Of a stretch of DNA of 64,000 bases, positions 20,533 to 34,164 are shown piece by piece. The stretch covers positions 1 to 64,000 of the forward strand of contig WIXG01000105.1 of the NCBI GenBank assembly GCA_009869945.1, given 5' to 3'. The translations under genes were made by a program, and so were the position numbers. Numbering within the stretch: position 1 is the stretch's first letter; each line of letters begins with the position of its first letter. Source of the DNA: Mesaphorura yosii. Its lineage: Eukaryota; Arthropoda; Collembola; Poduromorpha; Tullbergiidae. Below the pieces are notes generated by a model. It was not told the DNA's origin and did no database searches. It worked only from the letters and a program-made list of their open reading frames with translations.

Positions 20533-21015
20533 TTGGGGAAAACTGAAAGAGATTTGGTATGCAAATTTCAAGGATCGGGGCGGATACCCCCTGTTTATGT
20601 GAACAGAGGCACCTGGGGACCTGCGCCGGGTAAAGAATTCAAAGTCAGAAGAGGAGCAACCTGTAAAGAAATTATTCCAGAATGCATCGGCGGTGCAAAT
20701 GATTGCCTTCGTCCGGAACTAATTAACAACTTTAATTTCACGGGTTTCCAGAGGCAGGGTAACCGGGGTAATGAGGTCCTGATTGGTATTCTGGGATGGA
20801 TCAATGTGCATGAGGAGTTGTACGCAGGATATCGCTTTGACCTGATTTTTGTCGACCTCGTGCCTACGAGACTTGTAGTGATTGACAAGGAGTACAATGC
20901 TCATTCGCCAATATTAAATTCATGTGAATACATTAAAATCTCGAGATTTATTTACGTATCGTGGTGGAGGTGCGAAATGGACACAAGTGCAATATGTTAC
21001 AATTTTGTATATTAG
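20533..21015 (+). CDS. Unassigned ORF, 160 codons
   Basis: The middle (about residues 18-125) has protein-like composition with Trp, Cys and alternating hydrophobic residues, for example VNRGTWGPAPGKEF, NFNFTGFQRQGNRGNEVL and ILGWINVHEELYAGYRFDL. It contains no domain I can name. Just upstream, another frame reads FEDSTSTQFWGKLKEIWYAN, so a longer, now shifted coding region is possible. Its neighbours are the duplicated modules on the left and the RFX 3' flank on the right. It may be chance. Confidence 0.25.
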   Translation: MGKTERDLVCKFQGSGRIPPVYVNRGTWGPAPGKEFKVRRGATCKEIIPECIGGANDCLRPELINNFNFTGFQRQGNRGNEVLIGILGWINVHEELYAGYRFDLIFVDLVPTRLVVIDKEYNAHSPILNSCEYIKISRFIYVSWWRCEMDTSAICYNFVY

Positions 21016-22146
21016 CACAATCTTCAACAGCGCATCTTCAAACATACTAAATGCTAAACCACTTTGAACGGTCATTGACCAATTTCTAGAGTAAAACAAG
21101 TCTAGTGAAGAATGTCAGAAAGGTTGAGGTCAAGGTTCAAGTTCAACAATAAAATAACAGCAAAGTTAATGACACAAAATAAAAATGAGGTATACGAATG
21201 CAAAATTTCAACATCAAAGCCGCAGATTTCCAAATTGAGGTAAAATTTCGAGAGGTCTTCGGATTTTCAGAGGTAAATGAATTACGGGGACTGACGCCGG
21301 CATGCATAAATCTAAATTAGCTACTCGTAAAATGTGATTACAATTAACACGTAAGTACAAGGAAGAAGAGGGTTCCAAGACAAGGATTTATAGTAATGAG
21401 AAAGGAGGTCAGGGCTGAGTTGATTCACTTAACCTTAATCCATTCACGACACGGCACGATGCCGTTTTTATAAAATTACGATATCGCTCACGCTTACGTT
21501 TTCCAGTACAATAGTAAAATTAAATACATTCTCTTAAATAGCTTTTGTCTTGCCGAAACGGACCGGACGCAATGAGTTGTCCTTTAAGGTGTCTCGTCGT
21601 CGAAAATGATAATTTGAGATTTGATCCTTCGAAGCCTTCCACAATTAAAATCCAAGCTAATCTACATTTCTAACGCGAACGTGAATATCAAAGGACTCAT
21701 TAATTAATTTACAATTGCTAATTACTAATTTGCACTGCACATTTCGGGGGCTAAAAGCTAAAATCATTGCTAGTCTAAATTCGCTTCTGGCCGAGATCAA
21801 CTTATCGACTAAATACACAAAACAGCTAGCAGCCAACGCAACTGAATTAAAAAAATCGCATGCTAACCGTAATTATAAATTGCCAACTGAGACTAGCAAG
21901 CTACAAGCGGAACCAAATCACAAATTACAAAGACAGTCCGTTAAATCTAAAGTTGATTACCCTGTTGTTTGACTAAGGCAATCATTGTTAAGATTTCTAT
22001 ACAGCTCGTCTACTTGAAAGTGCAAATACAATACACGGAAATCTTTCGTTCTTTAACTCCAACTCGTAGGCCTGATTTGATTTTGAAGTAGGCTAAAAAC
22101 TCTGTCTAAAATTCCCGACTCCAAACTCAGTAATGCAATCAACTAC
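21016..22146. other. 3' flank of the RFX gene
   Basis: AT-rich with no gene recognised. It lies downstream of the RFX stop codon on the minus strand and probably contains its 3' UTR. No convincing minus-strand poly(A) signal was identified. Confidence 0.4.
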
Positions 22147-25100
22147 TTAAACGACCAGAAAATTCTTCTTGCGCTGCTTGATTTCCGTCTTGGGTGTGTG
22201 CGCCTGGGCGTGGTTGGATGCCTGATGTGCTTCGGCAGTCGCAGCGCCGGAGTGGTGACCATCGCCAGACGACTCGTCAGAGATCGAACCACCATTCATT
22301 CCATTGCCATTTCCATTTGACGGGTGACTCGCTGCCGCTGCCGACTGCAGGTCGGAGGAAGTTTGGTTCAGCTGGCGGTCTTTGATATAGCGATCGACCA
22401 GAGCCTGAGTGTGCGAGTCCTCCGCGTCCAACGCAGTTGCAGGAGCGCCCGTGGAGGGTAAATTATTTTCAAGAGATCTCTGAATTAAGAAAGCAATAAC
22501 AGTAATTACAGTATAATTATTGACTACTGCCTGTAGGTTGCAATTTATTTGATTACTGTCCTCACCTTTCCAATCACTGCAATCGGCACAGTTCCGGTAA
22601 CTTCAGCCACTTTTTGCTCAACCAAGTAAAACATGTACTCGTCGTACAGAAGTCGGAGAAGGTGAAAAGACCCAAAACTGGCCGCGCTTCTTAAAGTGAG
22701 ATCCCGAATGATGAGAGAACTGCATCGAATCGAAGTGGTGAAATAGGAAAGTTATACTTCAGGACAAAAACGAGCTTTTCTAACTTGAATGACAAACCTG
22801 TAGAAAGACCATTTCAGGAGGAAATTTCTAGCGACTTTGAGAAAGTTGCCAGAATTCAAGTGAGGACGGAGAATTCTGTTCACAACTCCTTCAAGCCAGT
22901 GAGCCCACTGCTCGAGAGACTGCTGCTGGGAAAGCGTGGCCTTGAAATCTGCCTCGAGATCAGGGACGAGATCGCCATCGCATCCGCAAACCCACGCAGC
23001 CTATAATTTGCCAAATGGACGTAAACAAAATATTTCTAAACTCCCGATCTTGTCTCGATGATTCTTCACCTGCTCTTCGACGTTATGAAAATCGACGCGA
23101 TTGAGATCAGTCAGCATTTGGTTGATTTGAGTCTGATTTTGCAGCACAGCTCGGGCCGCCTGGGCCAAATGATTCAGCGAAGTGTAGCGACGCAACGTTT
23201 GCGCCAACGAATTGACGATCGTGACTTTGGTGGTGATCATGTCATCTGGAAGTCCAACCATAGCAGTAGCCAAATTACCTTCTAAACCCTTTGCAAAGTT
23301 TCGAATCGCTTGAGTCATCGTGCCTAAAGAATAAGAGAATTAGCCTTCAAATCTTGTCACTCAAATCTGTCCAAAATCCGTGAATTACTTGGAATTGGAC
23401 GCAGCACATCCGGAAGTAGGATGGACACGATGCTTTGGTAGAAAAGATAGTCTGCATCCCGTACGAAATGTTGAACTTCTTCTGTAGCACACAGCAACTG
23501 AAGCTTGGACCTTGAAAGAAGAAGAAACGCTTGCAAAAATTCTGCAACTTGTATTCACGAATTTATTCAATTTACCTTGAAATAATATTGTCGTACGGTT
23601 GTGCTTCGGCCCCTTGACTTTCACCAGTTCGCCAGAACGTTTTCCAGCGTTTGTCCACATCAGCCAATTGAAAGTTTACGATATCCTCCAGTAAAAGCTA
23701 CAAACCAAAAAGTTAGTTTACTGCCATAAAAATAGTATAACACAATGCGATTAATTAACCTTTACTAATTACCAACCTCACAGTGCTCGCGATACAAACT
23801 GTGGAAGAGGAGGACGTCATTTGGAATCAAGCCTTCCGGTAACGGAACGCCGAAATTCAAGTCAGGAAACTCCTCCAGCGCATTGCTCGGGTCACCCATA
23901 TATTGCTGCACGGCCGCCGTATCAGCTGTCGAGAGCCCGTTTGCGAGTTCGCCTGGTTCAGATTTGAGAAGCTTCGCTTTCTTGCTGGCGCTGGGCGCGT
24001 GATTGCTGCTATTGCCGGCTGGAGACGTGGACGGCACCACGCTGTGACGAGATCCGTTGACTGGAGGCGTGCTGGCGTTGGTGGTCGCCGTCACTGCCGT
24101 CGTCGACGCCGAGTGGCCATTGCTGTTGTGATGTTGATGTTCTACTTCCTCGAAGTGATTGAGAGGAGAGGAGGGCTTGAGACGAATTCCGTAGTAGTGA
24201 TACTTGGAATTTCCTCTTGTGCCCAGCCGCCGAGTCCGTAGCCCCAAGAAAACTGACCTTATCAGTTTGCCAAACGATGCCGCATTGACGGGATCCAGTT
24301 TATGCTCTTGGCAATGCCTCAGATAGTGGTAGTAAAGTGTCGAGCGAGGGAGGCTCACGCCTTCCGCTGTTTCGTAATTGTCCATGAGCCACTGGACCTG
24401 AAAATCGGGCAGGGCGAAGGCTTATCAAAGTCCGATGCTTATCGATTAATTGTTAATTTTCAGGTTACGGTTACGCCACAAACTTAAACCTCCAGCGAGG
24501 CTTACAATTACTAATTACGGATTTCGCTTACCAACTTTCATCGCTAAATTCCGCAGCTAATTCGCAAATTATGCTAGTTGCTAATTTCGTAGCTTGTACT
24601 TACAGTAGCTGGAGAAACTCTTGTTGCGTGAGATAAACTAGGCTGTGAGTCACTGTCCATGTTAGTAGATGCGTTAGAATTGGAGTTTACGGCTGAAGGG
24701 ACGAGATATGCAACTCCACCGTCCTGATAAAGTGTTTCTTTATGAGCATTATTAATTACGATTATGAAGTCTTCAGTGCTTGCTTGAAGAAAAAGATGCT
24801 CGTGTCTCATGTGCAAGAATCGAACGAAAACAAGAATCCCGAGTACTTAAAACATAAAATCTAGCCCAAAACAATGCAAAAACAAGGTTTCGAATCTATT
24901 TGCATTGCAAACTACTTGATTGCAATTAATTTTACTGTTTAAATATCATGCATAGTAAATTTCAGCGTTTCAGCAGACGTTATCAGTGCAGCGCGTCGTG
25001 AGTCTGAAATAAACACAAAAATATTTGCTAAATGATACCTTCTAACGACAACGAACATACATAAAATAATAGAATAGCAGTACTTAAATGAACGTAAAAG

Positions 25101-28100
25101 TGTAATTGGTAATTAATTAATTAGTGTGAACCAAACCGTAAAAAGTAAAGAACCCTTACCTGTGCATAAGTGATTGCATTGGAGCTAGAATAGTACTGAG
25201 CCGTGCCGCCATTCCCAAACATTGCCGCTCCTTCGCCGACCGCGTAAACCGGATACGACCTGCAAAAGCACAGCCGCAGCGGAGCATTTTTAGATTATCA
25301 CCTTGAAATCACGGGATCAATTTCTAGTAAAAAGCTGAGATGAGACAAAATATGCGAACTGAGATTTCAAACGAAGCCAAATTAAAAAATAATTAAAATG
25401 GGCATTGAAATTAAAATGTTGCGTTGCAAATAAAAAATATCACAAATTGCATTACGTTTGAGACATTGCAAGACAAATATGAAATTGATGAATGAATTAA
25501 GTATGCAATTAGCAATTAGATCTCAGCGTTACATAGTTTGTCCATTTGCGGATGCTGTTGCAGTAGCCGCCGCCGCGACAAAGATGGAGGAGTGGTCTCC
25601 AGACCCCTGCTCGACGTAGGTCACGTACGAAGTCTCTCCACTGGTGCTCGCCCCGCTCTCGTCGGACATGTGCCCACCGCTGCCGCCGTGCCCACCATCA
25701 CCTGCAAAGATAATAGATAAAAGATAAGGAGATTCAGATTAGACCAAAGCAGAGAAAAATTTGCCATTAATAATACAGCCATTATTGCAGATACGAACTA
25801 AGAAACTCAGGTCTTCTGTTCTCTGCATTATTCGAGTGCTTTTGCAAAATCCGTCCGAAATTAACATAATTCAACACCATTGCAAGGGCAATGCCAGCAA
25901 AGCAAAAACCCACGACCACGAATTCCAACAGCCACAACCACAAAATGACCAACTTCAAGCCAAGACACATGATCTGATGCACATTTGACATTTGAGACAT
26001 CTAACCATGGAATTCGCGTGCTGAGCTGCATTCTCGAATGTTCTTCATTTCGTTTCGCATGAAGCAAAATTTCTCTAATTCCCGGAGAGTGTGAGTTCTC
26101 GAATTTTCTTCCCACTAATTAGCAGAACAGTGTATCATTACACCATTACACGTGGCGAAAGACCAGCAATGGGTGGCGTATTTCTGTCAAAACGCGCGAT
26201 TAATTCCACTTTTCTATTCGCGTAATACTTGAGTATCAGGAAGAAGCCTGAAGAAATGAGCCTCAAATCTAGATGCGAGAACAAAAGCAGACCAAGAAAG
26301 AATTTACAATCGCCCGCCGAGAGAAAAGAAGCCGACTCAGCAACAATTTGCTAGCTATTTGCATCATCTGAATAAAAACAAGGGGCCCCCCGCCCGAAAA
26401 CGGAATAAAAGCAAATCCTCTGCTGTTTACTGTTGCTCGCTCTTGTTTTTCGTAAATATGGTATTATTTTCCACGTTAAAATGTGTCTGTAATAAGTAAT
26501 AATACACTCTCATCAACATAACGAGCGATGATGGAGATGGAGAAAGAAAAACGAAAGAGCCGCCTGTTTTACTCCTTTTACCTTTTTATCACATCTCCGT
26601 TTATAAGCTTTTAACAAAAGGTTAACAAAGGCACGATTCTCTTTTGCACTTTCTCCGCAATAATCATCACCATTTCAGGCGGCTAAAGGCTTTGTTTTCG
26701 CTTCAAGATCGTCTCCGACTCAAGAAAGCTCTTCTCTTTGGTCTTTTCCATTACCCAAATTTGAAACTGACGAGAAATCTTGTATTTCTCCGGTGAAACA
26801 CGCGCTCGAATTGCACTCTGTCCAATTTTGTTCATTTTTCTGCCCGTTGCGCAATAAAGTCAACAAAACCAAGCCCATGATTTGGGCTTCTGCTTCTGCC
26901 TTCAATTAATTTAATTGTGATTGTGATTTTAATTGCCGATGTGCTTATTATTGCTTTACCATTGCAAATGTCACTGCCTCCCGTTTTTGCTTTCTGCGTA
27001 ACGAATATTTTTAATTGGAAACAGAAGACTGTTGCAAGTCTCGCTGCCTCTGTCGCCTTATTTTCAGCACAGATCCAAAAAAGTTAATTACAGTACTCTA
27101 ACGGTGTGTTTGTATTTTTGCATGATATTTTGTAAATATTACTTCGAAATGCCAAATGCAACAACAGACTGTTAATTAACGCGCAACGAGCCAAAGAAGT
27201 CAAAATACAAGGCTGTAAAGAAAAGATTGACTCCTGCCTCAGCTCTTGCGCAATCAGAAATCACGCATAGCGAATTATTACATATTTGGAGTTGGGATCC
27301 GTATACAAAATTCTGAGATGCCAAAATTAGACCCTACAAACAGAAGATTCGAATGTGTATTATGCAGAATCGTACGCGTATTCATTCTTCACCGTCATTA
27401 TGACCCAAGCCAACAATTTTTACGAGGGTGATCTTCCGTCTTTGATAATGCACAAAGACTGAGTGAATTATGTGTAATCAAATCAACAAGCAACAGCAGC
27501 AGGGCATCAAGTCATTAGTCATTAACTGTCATTACGGCCACGTGCATTTATACTTTACCATGCTCGAGCCATGCCCGCACTATACAGCCAAATTATAATG
27601 TCGATCTTCTCATTCGAGACTGGCTTGGTCTGGCCTGAGTTCAATTTCACAATAATCGGCAATGGTACCCATTGAGTCCTTGCCGTTTGTTTGCCGAGAC
27701 GAAACACAGACGTACGAGATTAATAATCCCGGCCGATTAGGACCATTATTTCCAAGAAATGATACAGATTAAGTCATTATCTTCAGAATCTTCAGAGTAC
27801 TCGTAATCGTAATAAGCACCACCACGCCAAGTCAACATGCCCGCTCCGCATTCGCATCCACTCACAACAAAACAAATTACATTTACGACGAAGACGCTCA
27901 CGCTCACGAATCACGAACCACAATTGATAAGCTCTTGTATCTTACCAGCGTCTGGATTCAGCGGCGTCAGCGCCGCATATGAACGAGTGGTCGCCCCTTC
28001 TTTGTGTGTCGCATCGCGCGGCGCGATTGAAATAGAAAGTGCAAGGCAAATTTTACCAACGTGCCGAGAGAAAGAGTGCAAAATACTAAAATACCACACG

Positions 28101-28387
28101 AGAAATAACGGAAAATACCTTGGACGTAGTGGCCATGACCATGGCTGGAACTCCGTCGGGTCGTCACGCCTGAGGGGGTGACCGCGCCTGGAGTCAGCGG
28201 AGGAGAGGAATGCTGCGATGTTCCAGAGCCCTGCTGTTCAAAAACACAACGTAACTTAAGAAGAAATCGCAATTTGCAATGCATAAGTGGCATTTCGCAT
28301 CGTGTTAACACTTACGTGTGAAGAAATTGGAGCCGTCGCTGAAGGAGATTCGGAATGGTCACTCTCGGAAGGGGAGCCTCGCTCAAT
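22147..28387 (-). CDS. Rfx: RFX-family winged-helix transcription factor (RFX1/2/3 type), 12 exons seen, 5' end incomplete
   Basis: In animals RFX1-3/DAF-19/Rfx proteins bind X-box sites and switch on ciliary genes. Minus-strand exons are 28387-28316, 28233-28119, 25701-25533, 25259-25160, 24723-24604, 24397-23777, 23697-23576, 23510-23389, 23323-23070, 23000-22798, 22719-22566 and 22479-22147, all frame-consistent, giving 794 aa. The DNA-binding domain fills the start of the 621-bp exon: [58 protein letters not shown]. Then come the B and C regions ([50 protein letters not shown]) and the dimerisation region ([35 protein letters not shown]). The C-terminal tail is Asn/Gly/His/Ser-rich and ends [10 protein letters not shown]. 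Two donors are GTTGGT and GTAACG. No start codon occurs in the first listed exon, so at least one upstream exon exists. Confidence 0.95.
25702..28118 (-). other. Large RFX intron (2.4 kb)
   Basis: This separates the HGHGHYVQ exon from the [14 protein letters not shown] exon. AT-rich, with no coding region, RNA gene or repeat family recognised. Intron length is far above the roughly 50-650 bp typical of this gene's other introns, so regulatory content is plausible but not visible. Confidence 0.5.
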
Positions 28388-31300
28388 CTGCAGGAAAAAA
28401 GGCGAAAATGAGGGCACGTCACACGTCCGTCAATTTTACAGAAGAGCATATCTAGCTTTGCCCCGGTCCATTAAGATCGGACTTTGCTGGCGGTGGCGAT
28501 GTCAAATGTCAACCGTCAACGTCAACAATGCCAGCGACCAGCAAGTGCAAAGCAAGCATCATTGTCATTATTTTCAATTAAGTACGAGGACGCAGCGCAG
28601 CACTGCTTTAATGCACTGCACATCCTTTTAGCGTGATACACTCGCTGAAGAGATCACATATCAGTTTACACCGTTCCCAATTTTACTTTGACATGATGAC
28701 AGCCGAACAAAGGAGCTCATCTTGTAAACAAGCCGCAAGCCGCGTTCGCATTTTGCTTGCTATTTGCTCTTTTGTATATTCATTCCATTGTTATCTGCGT
28801 GGCAAGGAAGACTTGTCAAGAATCTTTATCTTTAAGAATGCGAGAATCCAGGAAACTTTCAGTAATAAAATCGGTAGGGATCTGAAACTTGTAATTATTT
28901 GATAGATTTCCACTCTGCGGTCCTCGACTTCCCTCCAGGGAACAGAGCGATGCGAGCACTGAAGGGTTGTTTTTAGCCAGACAAGCCTGATTTATTCCTT
29001 CACAACGCATGTGCCATTGACGTGATTGAGATTTTGATCATTTAAAATTTTCAACAATTTTCAGATTTACAGTCATACTTTGGAGCTAAAAGCCAGGCTT
29101 CGCTTGAATTGAAATTAGAAACCGTGATCAGAAATTATGAGACTTTAAATTAATATTTACAAATGCAAGCGTGCATGACTCAAATCCCGGCTTCGGCTTA
29201 CAAATTCGAGAGGACATTCAAAGAATCTCAAAGGAAGAAATTGAAAGTGGGAAAAAGAAGATTACAGCAGCAGCAATCGCAATACTTGCTAAGATTACTT
29301 TGCATTTCCTGAATCATTCGTGATTTATGATTCATGAATAACAAAATTGAAATATGACCAGGCGGGCCCGTGATGAAAAGGCGTAAGGATCTTTTCTTTT
29401 GCTCGGCTGGCATGAAATTCAAGTCCGATAATAATAAAATCATAAATAGCAGAGCCAGTCAAAAGAATCGGCTGAAAGCCTTTCCGGTTCTTATTTACGT
29501 ATTTTCTGTTTGTATTTGTGTGTTTGGTCAGATCAGAAAGACGGACAAATCAGCAGACGAAGAAATGGAAAATCAGATCAAGAATTTCTGATTCAGAAGC
29601 AGGAGACAATTTTTTTTACTTAGGTCGCTGTCCACCCATGCGTCCTTTGAATTCTTTGAATCAGCAATCAAATAAGCTCAGAATTCAGCGAAACACGATG
29701 GCAAGCTGTAAGAAGGGCTACGTTTGTGTCCCAAAGGGGAAATACCTTGTTAGTAAACATAAATACGTAGAAATTGTATTTGAGTCTATTTCATTTTAAT
29801 GCCTGCTATTTTAATAGAGAGTTTTTGCCCCAGCGACTCTGGCACTCATAAATAGCCAATGCATTTGTAAATAGAGTATATCTGCATATGAGCATCTTCA
29901 TTTGCTATTTGCAAGCCAAAATTTAAGCGGCAAAAACTCTCTAATAAATACGGAAGCCGATAAAAAGAGCCGAGCGCGACAATCAGAAAGCAAGATCTTC
30001 AAGAGCAAAGCGAACCTGAGCGGACGGAGTCCACCACGACGCGGGTGCCGCAGCAGCAGCGCACTGATGACAATGGGCAGTGTTATGCATTAAAGCAGCA
30101 GCGGATCTCCACCTTTTCTTAGCAACAGCAGCCGTCTCCGTAAACTCCGTCTTGGTCTTCGTGTGCCACGTCAAAGAAGTACAAGTAAAAGTTTAAAGAA
30201 TCCTCGTCGAATCGCTGTCCCTGTTTAATGCTTTTGGTCTTTCGATTCACAGATTCACAAATTTGCTTCACGGGAATTTCTTTCAATGGCAAAGATAACC
30301 CTGAAGATCAGAAAATCTTGGTCTTACACAGAAATTCTCAAACTCCCTCACTTTGTCGGCTTCCTCTTTACGAGACGCGACGCACGGAGCGGATTTTCCG
30401 GGCAATTCTTACAAACATGGGCTCAGATCGAATTTAGGGTTAAACCAAGTTCGAAATCTAAATGTGATAAATTGAAATGAAAGAGGAAAGCGTGGCCGTG
30501 ACGAGATGAAATCATAAAAAATCCGGCAGGGTGACAGCGACAGGCAAGCTATTCAAATCGAATCAAAGTTACAAATATAAACTGCTCACTGCTCACGGCT
30601 CGAGTTCTTCAATTGCCGTTGCATTGCTTTCCAGGCCAGGAAGAAGCGTGTAAGCGTCAGAAACTCAAAGACGATTCCCGAAACGAGCAGCGGCAAGTCT
30701 TCTTTTCTATTCACAATTCACTGCAGCTAAACAAGTCAATTAAATTTCCACCAAATCAGTTTATGGCTCAGTTCACAAGAGCGCCTGCCGCCTGTTGCTT
30801 TTTGTCGACTTGTTGCTTTCTTTTTGGCTTTGACTTTGATTTCTTGCAATTCTTTCTCTTTTCACCTCTCCTTTTTTTTCTTTTTGCCTGTTGACTCGAC
30901 TCTGACCCGGGAAGCCTTTCTTCTATGCACAAAGCACACGAGGCTCGATCGGCGATTGCGGCTGTGATTTCTTTTGATTTCACGCGCGTAGAGCAGAAAA
31001 ATCAAAAATATCAATTCACCAATATACAAACTATAAACACGAAAGTGCCTCGTTTGCTCGCTTTCTTTGCTATTAAATTCAGGCAGACACCCAAAAAGTC
31101 TGAAAAGTGAAACAAAAGAAAGCTCACGCTCACGCCTGTGCCCAGAAAAGATGAAACGCTGATTTGTTGCAGCCGACTGACTGAATGAACTTTTTGCTAT
31201 TTTGCAGCGCAACCTCCTGATTTTTAGTGCGACTTAACGAGCTAATTATTTTCCCGATACAAAACAACTTGCTGCTCAACAACTTTCTACTTTCTCCACA

Positions 31301-33780
31301 CACCGAGAACCGAAATCGAGCCTCGCCTTGCTTTTATAGCCTTCAGTCCAAAACTCAATTTGACGTGCGTGACGTGCAGTGAAGTTTCAACTTTCAAGAT
31401 CGGATCGCATCTAATATCGAGTTAATTAGACTTGGCTCTCAGCACAACTTCTTCACTCCACTTCTTTACCTGACTAATAACTTTGCTGCCTCGAAAAAGG
31501 CTCCTGAGAGCTAAAAAATCAAAACACGGACAAAACAAGGTAGGATTATTACTCAAGTGTTCATGCTCCAAGTCAAATATGAACAAGCACCGACATCGAC
31601 ACGAACACAGCATAAATTTAATGAAATTCGATACGTGAAACGAAACGAGGATGATCGTAAACAAGCACTGTACTGCACTGCACTGTCGACTAATTTGGAG
31701 TCGTCGGCGCGCGAGGCGCGGCGGTGAGGCAACTGGCAAGTTACTCGCACCTCTTGTGGGAATGGATCCAGGAGGCACAGGCACAAATAAGTTGGTATGA
31801 TTTCAGCAGCGCACTCGATCAACTTTTATTTCCCAAGCTGGAACACGCGAAAGGCGAAAGGCGAAAGGAAGCCAAGTGCCAAGTGCCGTACTTCCTGGTT
31901 CAGTTCAACTATGCTTTAATGCTGTCTGCTACAACTTTTCTCCAGCATTTCTGCCTGCCTGTCTTAATTTGCAGCTCAACAAGTGGCTCGTGCATGCGTG
32001 CATTCGTGCTGTGCAGCAGCTTCAGCTTGTTTACTTATTTCAAGTCTTCTTGAGCCAAAACTTGCAGCTAATTAGTTAATTAGTTAATCATTAAGCCGCT
32101 AACGCAAATTAAGGCCCACGTTGTGCTAATTGTAACTTTGATTCGATTTAGGGACGCTGGGAGTGAGTTTTAATTGAAAGCCACGTTATATCGAGCCCGA
32201 CGGGATGGACGCTGTAAATAAAAACGGAATTTAGCAAAACATCGTACTCACCAGTGCAGATGGAAAAAACTGCCTTAGCAGGACTCGTCGCAGGTTAGAG
32301 ATTACAAATGAAAGGATGATGCTCTCAATAAACTCCTGTCTCGGTCTACCCAAGCAGTGTCTGCTCTGATCTGGCCTGCTCTGCTTTTCTCTGGTCTCTC
32401 AATTTCTCTTCCAGAGCTTAGTTCTTTGACAAATGTTTAATCTTTTGACAAGTGATGTTTACTGGTTGCAGGAGAGCAACAAATACGACACAAATCTCTC
32501 GAATCTGCGCTAATATATCGTAAGTCTCAATTTTCCCTTGCCTGGCTCTTTCTGGCCGTGGTGTGATTTGGATGCAGGCTCTACGATAATATGCGAGGGC
32601 ATGGGCACACGGCACGAGCCAACCAGGTAAAAGTAGATGTGGAAGGTTCAAGCACCGCATGCGTCCCGCGCGGCGGTGCGGTGGTGTATCGCTCTCCGGT
32701 CATGATCATGATGCCTGCCTGTCTGCTTGATGGCCGCCTGGCCTGTCAAGAAGAATTCACAGCAAACAGTATCTTTGTGTTTGTATTACAGGATAGATTC
32801 ACGGGAGAGGAGAAAGCACCTGGAAAAGCAAAGCGAAAGCATTCACCATCAAGGATAAAGTAGTCAGTGATGCGCGAGGAGAACGGCGCGGCGATGAGGG
32901 GCATCTCTCTACCTTGTCACATCGTGGAGGCTCCCTCGCATGTCGCATTCGCATCAATTTTCAGAGCAGACTACGGGCACCGGGTTGATGAAGATGTAAA
33001 CACTTGCTTCGCTACTTCCTACTTGTGTTTGTATGTTTCCCTCCTTCCCTTTCTCGGCTCAACGTTGAATACACCCCACGCGCTTAGGATAGGATGCATC
33101 TGCATAACTGCATTTTGAAATTTTCAGTATTGCAGTTTTGTGCAAGTATGATCTGACAGAGTTCAATAATAAAGGCACGACAGAGATTGTAAACCACCTA
33201 ACTTTGAGTCACAGTGGGGTTTCAGAATGTTGTTTCCAATAAATTAACAGCGTGGAACTTTTCAGGTATGGACGTACGAGTTACCTTACGACAGACTTGG
33301 GGATCATGGATCATGATTACACAAGTACTTAATTAGGCATTAGGTACGACACAAGCAAAAAGCACAGAATCACATCTACCACTTCAAAGAAATTCACAAC
33401 TCAAAATCACTTGCAGGAGAAGCCAACCGGAAATGCAATTGGCTGAGTAGCGAGAAAAAGTCAAAGCTCAAACTCAAAGTCAAGGTCACATCAGTCAACT
33501 GCTAACATGTGAAGCGTTCTGTAGCCACAAATTCCTGCCTGCCCGGTACTTGAAACCACGCTGAATCTGACATGGACTAAATGACTTATTTTTCAATCAA
33601 ATCGTGACAAAAACCGAGCACTTCTATACGGTTCAATGTTAATTGCCTAGCAAGTTGTAAATTACAAGAGTTGAAGTGTCACTTGAAGGATTCACGCCTC
33701 TTCACGACATTGAGAATAATGACAATGATGCAATTTATCGTGTACAAAATGCAAATGAATTTCCATTAGTAGAAAGTCAC
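28388..33780. other. RFX 5' region, 5.4 kb
   Basis: Probably RFX 5' intron and promoter territory. No protein family is recognised. A minus-strand frame ending near 30015 (ALMHNTAHCHQCAAAAAP, then a CAG|GTTCGC donor-like site) is one weak alternative first exon. Low-complexity words such as CCTGCCTG, GCTTGGCTTG and purine tracts are frequent. Confidence 0.3.
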
Positions 33781-34164
33781 CTTTTCGACTGGAGCTGGAG
33801 ATTCGTGCCCATGCTTCTCGTCTTCTGTTGTGGGGCTGCCGACGCTACCCAATTTCACAGAATTGTGGCTCGACTGGGATTGAGATCTCGTTTTGCCTTT
33901 CATCTTCATTCGGACGCGGATTCCTTCGAGACTCGTCTTCGTCTTGGCCTGCTGGTCTCGGCTTCGTCCTGACTTCAATCCGATCGAGTCCGATTTCGTG
34001 ATGTCCGCCGTAGTCGTCGTCGAAGGGAAGAGAATTAGAGCATTCGCTTTTGTTTTCCGCTTGAGGTTGAGATCCAGTTTACAGATTACAGAATCTGAAA
34101 AATAACAATGAAAGCACGTGAAGCCAAGTTTAGCGCATGGACGTGAATAGCGAAGAATCGCCAC
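33781..34164 (-). CDS. Possible N-terminal exon of the RFX gene
   Basis: The minus-strand frame from ATG 34164 is open for 128 codons to a donor AAG|GTGACT after 33781. A TTTTTCAG acceptor also precedes 34094, so the exon may start there instead. It encodes a Lys/Arg/Ser/Thr-rich segment followed by GSVGSPTTEDEKHGHESPAP and EK. The phase is 0, the same as the first confirmed RFX exon ([16 protein letters not shown]) at 28387, and the composition flows naturally between them. Splicing the two would close the missing 5' end, with internal Met codons as alternative starts. The assignment rests on phase, composition and strand only; a separate gene is possible. Confidence 0.35.

Noticed and set aside
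20595-20897. Minus-strand 100-codon protein
   Set aside because: It mirrors the more protein-like plus-strand frame; Pro/Leu/Ser-rich shadow composition.
29170-29210. tRNA gene (T-loop-like ACTCAAATCCCGG)
   Set aside because: No A box or cloverleaf arms found upstream at the right spacing.
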